Of a stretch of DNA of 64,000 nucleotides, positions 26,840 to 35,182 are shown in pieces. This stretch comes from Roseobacter denitrificans OCh 114 (GTDB lineage Bacteria > Pseudomonadota > Alphaproteobacteria > Rhodobacterales > Rhodobacteraceae): positions 1-64,000 of the forward strand of contig NC_008387.1 in NCBI RefSeq assembly GCF_000014045.1, given 5' to 3'. The position numbers and the translations under genes are program-made. Each line of letters opens with the position of its first letter. Position 1 is the first letter of the stretch. The notes under the pieces were generated by a model. That model had not been told where the DNA came from. It searched no databases and saw only the letters and a program-made list of their open reading frames with translations.

Positions 26840-27535
26840 ATGACATTACATTTTGCGCCACACGGTGTGGAGATTGAAGACCAATCCCAGCAAATGCAAA
26901 GGCCCAAGGCAGCATCCCGACCCGCACGGGGTATTTATCGTGACAAGATCAAGCGCATACTGGATGTCACCGCTGCTTTTATCATAATACCTATTATATC
27001 TCCTCTTATTGCGCTCATGGCGGCGATCATCGCCTTTGACGGCCACAACCCGTTTTATTCGCAATTGCGCATCGGCCGGAATGGCCGGACATTCCGGATC
27101 TGGAAACTGCGCACCATGGTGCAGAACGCAGATGACCTGCTCGAAGCCTATCTGGCGGAAAATCCGGATGCCCGTATCGAATGGGACACGACGCAGAAGC
27201 TCAAGCATGACCCCCGTATCACATTCGTGGGCCGTGTTTTGCGCAAGACATCTGCGGATGAGTTGCCCCAGTTGCTGAATGTGTTGAATGGCACGATGTC
27301 GCTCGTGGGTCCCCGCCCGATGATGTTGTGCCAGAAGGCGGCCTATCCCGGCAAAGGCTATTACAGCCTGCGTCCCGGCATCACCGGCCCGTGGCAGGTC
27401 TCAGACCGTAACAAGGTCAGCTTTTCAGACCGTGCCCGCTATGACGACGAGTATTATCAGACCGTTTCGTTCAAAACTGACGCCCTGCTTTTGCTGCGCA
27501 CTGTGAGCGTCGTTGTCCGCGGAACGGGCTACTAA
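26840..27535 (+). CDS. Undecaprenyl-phosphate sugar-1-phosphate transferase (initiating, ExoY/WbaP C-terminal type)
   Basis: This is the initiating transferase of polysaccharide synthesis. It links the first sugar-1-phosphate to undecaprenyl phosphate. One membrane helix (about 42-65) follows KRILDVTAAF. The bacterial sugar-transferase domain follows: WKLRTMVQNAD near residue 92, KHDPRITFVGRVLRKTSADELPQL near 130-155 (catalytic Asp-Glu pair) and SLVGPRPM near 165, then RPGITGPWQVS near 190. The ATG at 26840 is preceded by CGGAAG, whereas an in-frame GTG/TTG further upstream (26792) has no good site. Length is 231 aa. Length and single helix place it in the small ExoY-like class, without the WbaP N-terminal domain. 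Confidence 0.88.
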   Translation: MTLHFAPHGVEIEDQSQQMQRPKAASRPARGIYRDKIKRILDVTAAFIIIPIISPLIALMAAIIAFDGHNPFYSQLRIGRNGRTFRIWKLRTMVQNADDLLEAYLAENPDARIEWDTTQKLKHDPRITFVGRVLRKTSADELPQLLNVLNGTMSLVGPRPMMLCQKAAYPGKGYYSLRPGITGPWQVSDRNKVSFSDRARYDDEYYQTVSFKTDALLLLRTVSVVVRGTGY

Positions 27536-27749
27536 AGCGTAAAGCGTTTGAGGCATACCTGAGAAATGCCATGTGCCGCCTGACGTGTTGAATCCTTGGT
27601 TTCAGACAGTGTTGAGAGGCCCGGGTTTCTCGCATAAGGCTACAGGCGGTCCGCAAATTGTGACCGATACATGCCTGTCTGGCTCTGGCGTCTGAAACCG
27701 CACTGGCATAAACTTTTAAGACTCGTCTTTTAAAGAGAGTTTTCAAACT
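27536..27749. other. Intergenic region before the TPR lipoprotein
   Basis: About 210 bases without a gene. A weak hairpin (GGCAT/ATGCC, about 27552-27570) follows the transferase stop but has no T-run. A promoter for the TPR gene may lie here. I see no clear boxes. Confidence 0.3.
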
Positions 27750-30185
27750 GTGCGGAGAGTTGGATTGTTCAAGATTATTCCCATCATGCTGGTTGCGGTA
27801 CTCACGCTCAGCGCCTGTAAATCATCCGAAGAACGCGCTGAGGAATATTACCAGAGCGGGCTCGAGCTGATTGAGGCGGGCGATTATGACCGCGGCATCG
27901 TCGAGTTGCGCAATGTCTTCGAATTCGACGGCAGCCATCGCGACGCACGGTTCCTGCTGGCCACAACCCTTCTGGAGCAGAGAAACAACATCCGCGGCGC
28001 CTATGGGCAGTTCCTGCGCCTTGCCGAACAATATCCGAATGATGCCGAAACCCGCATCATGCTGAGCGAAATGGCCTTCAACGGCACCAACTGGGAAGAA
28101 CTCGAACGCCACGGCACCCGCGCCATCGAACTGGCCCCTGATGAACCCCGCGTCAAAGCGATCGAAATCGCATTGGCCTACCGGGCTGCGAGCCTTGCCA
28201 ATGATGATCCCGCACGGCGCGAACAGGCGCGTGCCGCACAAGACTTGCTGGGTGCGTTGCCCGACAGCGTGATGCTACGCAAACTGGTGCTGGATGCCCT
28301 ACTGCTCAACGGGGACATGACACAGGCCCTGATCGAGCTGGACTGGCTGCTGGAACGGGAGCCGGAGAATATGCTCTACTGGCGCCAGCGGCTCAACATC
28401 CTGTCACAGAATGACGACATGGAAGGCATCGAAACACAGTTGCTGGGCATGGTGGAGCGCTTCCCCGAGGATACCGAAACCAAGCAGATGCTGCTGCGGT
28501 TCTATCTGTCACGCGAAGAAAACGACAAGGCCGAAGCCTTCCTGCGCCAACTTGCGGACAGGGCGGCCCCTGATGATAACGCCCCTCGGGCGGATCTGGT
28601 CAATTACCTGCTCCAGACACAAGGTCCGGAGGCGGCCCTGGCAGAACTGGACGCCGCCATTGCCGAAGAAGAAGACCCGGTGCCCTTCCAGACCATCCGG
28701 GCCGGCATCATCTTTGCCCAGGGTGAAACGACTGAGGCCATCATGGAGCTTGAGGGTGTTCTGGAAGGCGCAGAACCGTCAGAGCAGACCAATGACATCA
28801 AGGTTGCCCTTGCCCGCATGATGCTGAGCACCGGCAACGAAGTGGGCGCGCGGGCGCAGGTCGAAGAAGTTCTGGTCGCGGACGAAGGGCACCCCGCCGC
28901 CTTGAAGATGCAGGCCTCCTGGCAGATCCGCGCCGATGAGGCCGAGGCTGCGATCAACAACCTGCGGCTGGCGCTGGACCGCGCCCCGGAAGATGCGCAA
29001 GCCATGAGCCTGATGGCCGAGGCCTATGCCCGTTCAGGGCGTCCCGAACTGTCACAGGATTTCCTGGCGCTGGCCGTGGAAGCCTCCGGCAATGCGCCTG
29101 CGGAAAGCCTGCGCTATGCGCAATTGCTGATCGGGCAGGAACGCTATCTGCCCGCAGAAGATACGCTGCTCCCTGCCCTGCGGCTGGCCCCCCGGAACGT
29201 CGACTTGCTGGCCGCACTGGGTAATCTCTATCTGCGCATGGATGACATGGGCCGCACCGAACAGGTCATCAACACCCTGAAATCCATTGAGACACCCGCG
29301 GCGGAACAGGCCTCCACACAGCTTGAGGCACAGTGGATCAGCGCGCGCAACGGCGTTGAAGAGGCCATGAGCTATCTGGAAAGCATTGCCCTGTCTGCCG
29401 ATGCGACATTGGGCAATCAGGTGGAACTGGTCCGGGTCAAACTGGCCACGGGCGATACCGCCGGCGCGCTCACACTGGCGCGTGACATACTGGCCGACAA
29501 TCCCGACAACCTGTCGCTGCGTGCCATCACCGCATCCGTTGAGGCCGCCAACGGGAACCTCGAAGATGCCGCGACAACCTATCGCGACATTCTTGAGGCC
29601 GAACCGCAAGCCGCCAATGTCTGGCTGGAACTGGCCCGTGTCACCCAGCGACTGGAAGGCACGAATGCCGCCAATGCTGTCGTCGACGAAGCATTGAGCA
29701 TTGTGCCTGACAACCCCAACCTGCTCTGGGCCAGCGCCTCTTACAAAGAGCAGGATGGCGATATTGATGGTGCGATCGAAATCTATGAATCGCTCTATGA
29801 ACGAAACTCAAGCTCGGTTGTCGTGGCCAATAACCTGGCCAGCCTGCTGTCTACATATCGTACGGATGAGGCCAGTCTTGAGCGGGCCTGGGTCGTGGCC
29901 CGCCGGTTCCGCGATGCGGATGTTCCGGCGATGCAGGATACCTTTGGCTGGATTCTGTTCCGGCGCGGCGAAGTGAGCGAGGCGCTGCCCTATCTTGAGG
30001 ACGCCGCGCAGGGTCTGCCCAATGATCCGCTGGTGCAATATCACCTCGGCAAGGCCTATGAGGCGCTGGAACGTCCCGAAGATGCCATGGCGCAGTTCCG
30101 CAAGGTCGTGCAGATTGCCGGCCCCGATGATCAGCGCGCGCAGGTGATCGAGGCGCGCAACAGCGTCGCTGCCACGGAAAACTGA
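27750..30185 (+). CDS. Giant TPR-repeat lipoprotein (PrsT-like)
   Basis: This is a probable periplasmic or outer-membrane TPR scaffold for polysaccharide export or exosortase function. A lipoprotein signal (residues about 1-22, lipobox LSAC with Cys at about 23) is followed by tetratricopeptide repeats over nearly the whole 811 residues. Examples are EEYYQSGLELIEAGDYDRGIVEL at about 30-52 and AIEIYESLYERNSSSVVVANNLA near residue 685-707. The pattern matches the TPR lipoprotein commonly coded beside PEP-CTERM exosortase/exopolysaccharide genes. It starts with GTG. It stands between the initiating transferase and the export protein on the same strand. The protein is acidic; partners are unknown. 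Confidence 0.82.
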   Translation: MRRVGLFKIIPIMLVAVLTLSACKSSEERAEEYYQSGLELIEAGDYDRGIVELRNVFEFDGSHRDARFLLATTLLEQRNNIRGAYGQFLRLAEQYPNDAETRIMLSEMAFNGTNWEELERHGTRAIELAPDEPRVKAIEIALAYRAASLANDDPARREQARAAQDLLGALPDSVMLRKLVLDALLLNGDMTQALIELDWLLEREPENMLYWRQRLNILSQNDDMEGIETQLLGMVERFPEDTETKQMLLRFYLSREENDKAEAFLRQLADRAAPDDNAPRADLVNYLLQTQGPEAALAELDAAIAEEEDPVPFQTIRAGIIFAQGETTEAIMELEGVLEGAEPSEQTNDIKVALARMMLSTGNEVGARAQVEEVLVADEGHPAALKMQASWQIRADEAEAAINNLRLALDRAPEDAQAMSLMAEAYARSGRPELSQDFLALAVEASGNAPAESLRYAQLLIGQERYLPAEDTLLPALRLAPRNVDLLAALGNLYLRMDDMGRTEQVINTLKSIETPAAEQASTQLEAQWISARNGVEEAMSYLESIALSADATLGNQVELVRVKLATGDTAGALTLARDILADNPDNLSLRAITASVEAANGNLEDAATTYRDILEAEPQAANVWLELARVTQRLEGTNAANAVVDEALSIVPDNPNLLWASASYKEQDGDIDGAIEIYESLYERNSSSVVVANNLASLLSTYRTDEASLERAWVVARRFRDADVPAMQDTFGWILFRRGEVSEALPYLEDAAQGLPNDPLVQYHLGKAYEALERPEDAMAQFRKVVQIAGPDDQRAQVIEARNSVAATEN

Positions 30186-30280
30186 CCCGTTGATCCAGAT
30201 GGGCCAGCGCTTTGCGCCTGCTCCTTCATGGGGCGGGCGATCAGGCGCGCCTGCGGGCCTGTGACGTCATAACTACATTT

Positions 30281-30308
30281 TTGACTAATTTTTACCTCAG
30301 CTTAATCA
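30281..30308 (+). promoter_or_regulatory. Candidate sigma-70-like promoter upstream of the export gene
   Basis: TTGACT (30281-30286) and TAATCA (30303-30308) are 16 bases apart in an AT-rich patch. They stand about 65 bases before the start of the Wza-like gene. The boxes resemble -35/-10 consensus, but no transcription start is known. Confidence 0.35.
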
Positions 30309-30372
30309 GTTCTTTTCATGCAAGGTCTGGCGATAGATGATGGCGCAAAGCTGCAATGGAGCAGAAACGACG

Positions 30373-30978
30373 ATGCAAAATGTCAAAAACATTCTCATGG
30401 GGCTGGTGCTGGTGCTGGTCGCGACCATGGCACAGGCGCAATCGGAATATCGGGTGCAGCCCGGGGATGGCCTGAACATCGAAGTGCTGGAAGACAGCAG
30501 CCTCAACCGCTCGGTCGTGGTTTTGCCCGATGGGCGTTTCAACTTCCCCTTTGCGGGCACCCTGCGCGCCAGCGGCCGCACCGCAACACAGATTCAGGGC
30601 GATGTGACCACCGCCATCCAGTCGAATTTCGCCAACCCGCCCACGGTTTTCGTCTCGGTCATTCCGGCTGCTTCGAATGTACAGGAAGCGGCGGATGGCG
30701 ACACCATCGACGTCTATTTTCTGGGAGAGGTCAACACCCCCGGCCTGCTTGAGGTCAAACCCGGCACCACTTTGTTGCAGGCGATTGCCGTGGGCGGGGG
30801 CGTGACGCGCTTTGCCGCCATCAAACGCATCCAACTGCGCCGCACGAACCGGCAGACCGGCGTACAAAACGTCGTAACACTAAATTATAAGGCCCTGGCA
30901 AACGGGACCGCGAGCAATGTGATCGAGCTGAAGGACGGAGATGTCATTCTGGTACCGGAACGGCGTCTGTTCGAATAA
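30373..30978 (+). CDS. Polysaccharide export protein, Wza-like (short form)
   Basis: This is a periplasmic/outer-membrane export component. A signal peptide (about 1-22, ending AQA) is followed by the polysaccharide-export domain (YRVQPGDGLNIEVLEDSSLNR, near 26-46, then LPDGRFNFPFAG). An SLBB domain near residues 110-190 contains VYFLGEVNTPGLLEVKPGTTLLQAIAVGGG. There is no Cys lipobox, unlike E. coli Wza, and at 201 aa it lacks the long C-terminal helix. The outer-membrane pore may be the barrel encoded next. I use ATG 30373 (signal peptide starts there); an in-frame ATG lies at 30337. The 3' end overlaps the next gene by 38 bases. Confidence 0.85.
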   Translation: MQNVKNILMGLVLVLVATMAQAQSEYRVQPGDGLNIEVLEDSSLNRSVVVLPDGRFNFPFAGTLRASGRTATQIQGDVTTAIQSNFANPPTVFVSVIPAASNVQEAADGDTIDVYFLGEVNTPGLLEVKPGTTLLQAIAVGGGVTRFAAIKRIQLRRTNRQTGVQNVVTLNYKALANGTASNVIELKDGDVILVPERRLFE

Positions 30979-32383
30979 CCCCCATTCGCACAGGCAAGAC
31001 AGGCACAGTTTCAAACGCAAAACCCGCGCACGTCACAAGGCGAGCGCGCTTTTGGCATTATGCGGCATCGGTATCGCGGCCCATGCGCAAGACACCCCGC
31101 CCCCCGGCATCACCGCCAGCTTCGATGTCACCCAGCGGCTTGAATACAGCGACAACCCCGACCTTGAAATAGAGGATGATCCTGATTTCTTTGGCCGCAC
31201 GATCCTGGCCTTTGATCTGGAAAGTGCGACACCGCTTGAGAATTTCACCCTCAGCCTCGGCACGGATATCGAAGAAGGGCGCAATGACCGCGCCACCGTG
31301 GATGCCACGAATAGTTTTGTGCAACTGGGCTATGACCGGGCCACGCGCAACGCCAATATCGGCACCACGCTGCGATACCGCGAGTCCGACACCAGTTCCA
31401 CGTTCCTGGACGATGATTTCGACTCAGATGGCAGGGTCCTCAATCAGGACAGCGGCACACGGCAGAACTACGGTTTCGGCCTGACCGGTGCCGTGGGGGT
31501 GGAAGCGCCCATCGGCGCGAGCTTCTCGCTGGATTACAGCGAATTGCGCTATAGCGGCACGGAAGACCCCGACCTGACCGACCGCAGCACGCTGGATACA
31601 TCCGCACAGATCAATTTCCGGATCGATCCGCGCATCATTGCCCGGCTGACCACGAAATACATCGACTTTGATGCGCAAGGCAACGGGACAAGCCGCGAAA
31701 CCACCGGGTTTGGCGCAGGTGTTCTGCTGGAGTTTACCCCCCTCCTCACCGGCGATTTTTCCGCAAGCTATGACACTATTGAACGCAGCGGTGATGAGAC
31801 CGGCACCAATGAAGGGACCAGTTTCAGCGCGGAACTGACGCGCACACTGACGAACGGAACCCTGGGCGCCACGCTCAGCTCGGACGTCAGTTCCAACAGT
31901 GACGGGCGCCGCGCGTTCTTTGCCGTCAACCGCGAGATGAACCTGTCCCGCCGCGCGGCCCTGTCTTACTCCCTTGGCGGCACCCGCAGCGAGAACAGCA
32001 GTTTCGAACCGCTGGTGGATATCGACTATTCCTATGCCCTGCCGACCTCCCAGATCACCTTTGGTCTGTCACAGCGTTTCAACACGGACAGCGACAACGA
32101 AGAGCAGATCAACACCACCCTGAATGCGGGCTACCAACATCAGATCAACAACCTGTCGAGCTTTGGTGCGGATGTCTCCCTTTTCGACCGTAACGAGCTG
32201 GGGCCGCTCGCGGATGATGCGCGCCGGATTAACCTCAGCCTGTCCTATCAATATGCCCTCACCCGCGACTGGGGTCTTGTGAGCGGTGTGTCCCATATCC
32301 TGTCCACCTCGGAAAGCGAGGACGACCGCAGTTCCAATACGGTCTTTATCGGGCTGCAACGAAACTTTAGCTGGAATCCCTGA
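30941..32383 (+). CDS. Outer-membrane beta-barrel protein of the exopolysaccharide locus
   Basis: This is a probable outer-membrane barrel that completes the export path. The N-terminus is basic (about 1-35) and then has a hydrophobic signal core ending AHAQ near residue 49. The mature part begins with ITASFDVTQRLEYSDNP and continues as alternating amphipathic strands rich in Ser/Asp/Thr/Arg to a C-terminal aromatic strand (VFIGLQRNFSW). This is the pattern of barrels coded in PEP-CTERM exopolysaccharide loci. The start codon lies 38 bases inside the export gene and no other in-frame ATG is available downstream, so the N-region is unusually long. Length is 480 aa. Pore function is inferred. 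Confidence 0.75.
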   Translation: MSFWYRNGVCSNNPHSHRQDRHSFKRKTRARHKASALLALCGIGIAAHAQDTPPPGITASFDVTQRLEYSDNPDLEIEDDPDFFGRTILAFDLESATPLENFTLSLGTDIEEGRNDRATVDATNSFVQLGYDRATRNANIGTTLRYRESDTSSTFLDDDFDSDGRVLNQDSGTRQNYGFGLTGAVGVEAPIGASFSLDYSELRYSGTEDPDLTDRSTLDTSAQINFRIDPRIIARLTTKYIDFDAQGNGTSRETTGFGAGVLLEFTPLLTGDFSASYDTIERSGDETGTNEGTSFSAELTRTLTNGTLGATLSSDVSSNSDGRRAFFAVNREMNLSRRAALSYSLGGTRSENSSFEPLVDIDYSYALPTSQITFGLSQRFNTDSDNEEQINTTLNAGYQHQINNLSSFGADVSLFDRNELGPLADDARRINLSLSYQYALTRDWGLVSGVSHILSTSESEDDRSSNTVFIGLQRNFSWNP

Positions 32384-32425
32384 TCCGCCCTTGCCAAGCC
32401 ACGGCAAGGCCGTTCATTGTCAGTC

Positions 32426-33115
32426 ATGGCCAAAGACAACGCCTTTTCACCGACAGCAGCTTTCACCGCGCAAAGGAACACGCCTGGCCGGGGCCTTTTG
32501 CTCGCCCTGATCGCGATCTGCTGCGCGCTGGAAGTGATCCTGCAACTCAGCGACATTGGTTTGCTTCAGCCGGAGCGGCTGCGCGGGATGGCCTATGAAT
32601 ACGGCGGCTTCTGGCCCGGCCTGCTCAAGGACTGGAACCCCAATTACGCGGTGCAGCCCTATGCGATGTTCGTCACCTACGGGTTCCTGCACGGGGGGGT
32701 GATCCATCTGGTCATCAACATGATCACGCTGTGGTCACTGGGCGCGGCGGTCATCCTGCGGGTCGGGCTGCGCGGGTTCTGCATTCTCTATGTCGCGTCG
32801 ATCTTCGGCGGGGCTGTGGGCTATGCGCTGCTGGCCCCGGGCCTGCAACCGATGGTCGGCGCCTCGGGGGCGCTCTTTGGCCTTGCCGGTGGCTTGCTGG
32901 CCTGGATGTATGTGGACCGTTTCACCTTTGAACAGGGGCTGCTGCCCGTCGCCCAGGCCGTCGCCCTGCTGATCGCCTTCAACCTGATCCTGTGGTGGGC
33001 CATGAGCGGCCAACTCGCCTGGCAAACCCACCTGGGCGGTTTCATCGTAGGCTGGATCACCGCCCTCCTAATCGATCCACGGCCTTTCAGCCCGGAAACT
33101 CCAAGCCGCACCTGA
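32426..33115 (+). CDS. Rhomboid-family intramembrane serine protease
   Basis: This protease cleaves transmembrane segments inside the membrane. Six or more hydrophobic helices are visible over 229 aa. The active-site Ser147 lies in GASGALFG, and the partner His202 lies in THLGGFIVGW. An HGGVIHLVINM segment near residue 90 corresponds to the family's His/Asn helix 2. I start at ATG 32426 rather than the in-frame TTG 32417. It stands 42 bases after the barrel gene, with a small hairpin (CCTTGCC/GGCAAGG) in between. A link to processing of the nearby C-terminally anchored VPLPA-CTERM proteins is possible, but no evidence in the sequence shows it. Confidence 0.88.
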   Translation: MAKDNAFSPTAAFTAQRNTPGRGLLLALIAICCALEVILQLSDIGLLQPERLRGMAYEYGGFWPGLLKDWNPNYAVQPYAMFVTYGFLHGGVIHLVINMITLWSLGAAVILRVGLRGFCILYVASIFGGAVGYALLAPGLQPMVGASGALFGLAGGLLAWMYVDRFTFEQGLLPVAQAVALLIAFNLILWWAMSGQLAWQTHLGGFIVGWITALLIDPRPFSPETPSRT

Positions 33116-33189
33116 TCGACCGTATGAGGGGTATGTCTCATTCTTTGATGGCCTGGAACAGAGCGCCACAGTCCCGCAGGTATACGGTT

Positions 33190-35103
33190 TCATTGTGTGA
33201 CGGTGACCCTCAACTGACCTGCTTGCGTTTGCCAGACTCCCGAGGCTGAAAACCGCACCTCCACCGTCCCCGTGAACCCCTCGGGCGGGGTGTAGTGCCA
33301 GCCTGTCTCGGTCCGGTCGAGTTTGCCGCGCGCGGGGCCTTTGATGATCGCGTGGATCAGGCCGTCTTGTGGCGCATTAAACACCTGAGGCAAGGCAACG
33401 GGTATGCCTGCGCGGGTTGCCAATGCGATATCTTTTACAGACGCCGCCACCGGTCCGCTAAATGCCCCCTGCGACAGGCTATAAAAAGACCCTGCATAAA
33501 CGTCCTTGAGCCCAGTGGCCCGCACCATATAGCGCGCGCCCGGCACCGGGGAGGTATCCACAAAGGTCAGGGCGGTTTGCACCTCACCGCCATCCAGCGG
33601 CTCGGCGATCCCCTCTGCTGTCATGCGCCAGATCCGATAGCCAATCACGTTCACATCCGGTGACGCCTCCCATGACACCTCCACCCCCTGCCCTGTCTTC
33701 CGCGCCGTCACGCGCACAGGCGGAGCCAGCGGGAAGGCCCGCAGGGTCGGATCGCCCAGCAGGTTCACCCAGATCGGGTTGCGCCAGAGGTAGGTGCCGG
33801 TGGGATAATACTCCATGCTTTCACGGTAGGGATTGGCCGCGCGGCCGTTGTTGACAGTACGCCGGTGCACCTCCCCGATGGTGTCCCCGAGGGCCATGTG
33901 GTGCAGCCACCAGGTGGGCCGCCCGCCCCAGCCCACGGCGAGCGTATACCAAGGCTGCGCAAGCAGCGCCGTCAGGGCATTATTGCCGCGTTCGATCTTT
34001 TGCTTGTTGCTGCCGAAGTTGATCGCAAAAACCGCCTTGTTGGCATAATCGCTCGCATAGGCCGCGCCCTTGTGATGGCCGAAATCCACGCCCCAGAGCC
34101 AGGGTTCACGCTCACCCACGTCGTGATGCCCGCCGGCTTCCAGCGCCTGCGGGCCCACGATGTTGCGCAGGCCATATTGCTCTCCGATCAGATGCTTGCT
34201 CTGGCCGTAAGCGCCACGCAGATCCCCCAGCAGGCCGTGGCGCCAATGGTGGTTCTTGTCAAAATACGCCCGTAACAGAGCCACTTCGCGCGCCTTGTCC
34301 CCCCTGCTGAGCGGTTCGAAATCAATGCGTCCGATCTGCATCTCGATGGCGTCGCTGGGCAGGGTGTTTTCCAGCAACAGCCCGTCAGGAGAGGCACGCC
34401 ACTGCCCGTCCATTTCCGCATAAAAGAGATCCGTGGCGTGGGGTTTTGCCGCGTGCCCATCCGGGCCCACCTGCCCGCTCAGCACGATGGGGACATGACC
34501 CACCAGAATGACGGCATGCTGGCCAAAGGGGTCGGCACGGAAACGTTCATCCAGCCAGTTTTTCACCGCCAGCGCCGCGGCCAGATTCCGGGGCAGATCA
34601 TCCAGATCACCGCGCGGGGCGTGCACGCGCTGCACCTGCCAGCCATCCCCCAGAAGGTCACGGCTGAACCGTTGCAGATGGGCCTCCAGATCGGTGGCGA
34701 GGGTTTCATCCACGACCAGATAGGCCGTGCCGCGCGCCTCGGTGGCGGGAATTTCGACGCCAGTCGCCCAATAGCCCACATCGACGATATCGCGCGCCGT
34801 GCGCATCACCTGATATTCATAGGCAACGCCGGGCTGGATCGTCTCATCGACAAATCGCATCACCGGCCCCATTGCGGGCCCCAATGCCTGCCAACTGCCC
34901 GCCCCGGTCTGGCCCAGAGTGCGGCGGTTGACGATGACACTGCCCACGCGCGGCGGGTCTGCGTCAAACCAGCTGAGCTCCACCGCGCGGCCATTGGGGG
35001 CGATACTGCCATCGAGCGCGAGGTGCTTTTCCACGGAGGTTTCTGCCGCCAGAACGGTCGCGCTGATCAGCAGGCAAAGGACAAGGAACAAAAAACGCAT
35101 CAC
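33190..35103 (-). CDS. Secreted protein with caspase-like (C25-type) fold and fibronectin/Big-type C-terminus
   Basis: I recognise this only in part. A signal peptide (about 1-20, cleaving near LAA/ET) leads to about 100 residues of fibronectin III-like beta structure. A middle domain (about 125-400) contains AVILVGHVPIVLSGQ, TDLFYAEMDGQW and MQIGRIDFEP, arranged like the C25/gingipain caspase-like fold. A second fibronectin-like domain (about 470-550) and a final beta domain (550-637) follow. The only Cys is in the signal peptide, so a Cys protease active site is absent. The gene is convergent with the rhomboid gene and lies 79 bases after sat-cysC on the same strand. It may act in cell-surface binding rather than proteolysis. 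Confidence 0.55.
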   Translation of the reverse strand: MMRFLFLVLCLLISATVLAAETSVEKHLALDGSIAPNGRAVELSWFDADPPRVGSVIVNRRTLGQTGAGSWQALGPAMGPVMRFVDETIQPGVAYEYQVMRTARDIVDVGYWATGVEIPATEARGTAYLVVDETLATDLEAHLQRFSRDLLGDGWQVQRVHAPRGDLDDLPRNLAAALAVKNWLDERFRADPFGQHAVILVGHVPIVLSGQVGPDGHAAKPHATDLFYAEMDGQWRASPDGLLLENTLPSDAIEMQIGRIDFEPLSRGDKAREVALLRAYFDKNHHWRHGLLGDLRGAYGQSKHLIGEQYGLRNIVGPQALEAGGHHDVGEREPWLWGVDFGHHKGAAYASDYANKAVFAINFGSNKQKIERGNNALTALLAQPWYTLAVGWGGRPTWWLHHMALGDTIGEVHRRTVNNGRAANPYRESMEYYPTGTYLWRNPIWVNLLGDPTLRAFPLAPPVRVTARKTGQGVEVSWEASPDVNVIGYRIWRMTAEGIAEPLDGGEVQTALTFVDTSPVPGARYMVRATGLKDVYAGSFYSLSQGAFSGPVAASVKDIALATRAGIPVALPQVFNAPQDGLIHAIIKGPARGKLDRTETGWHYTPPEGFTGTVEVRFSASGVWQTQAGQLRVTVTQ

Positions 35104-35182
35104 GCCCGCACCTTAGGAAAAAGATGCGGGGCGCGCTACTGATTTGAAAACTGCAGAATGATGGCCCGTTTCAGGGATCAGA

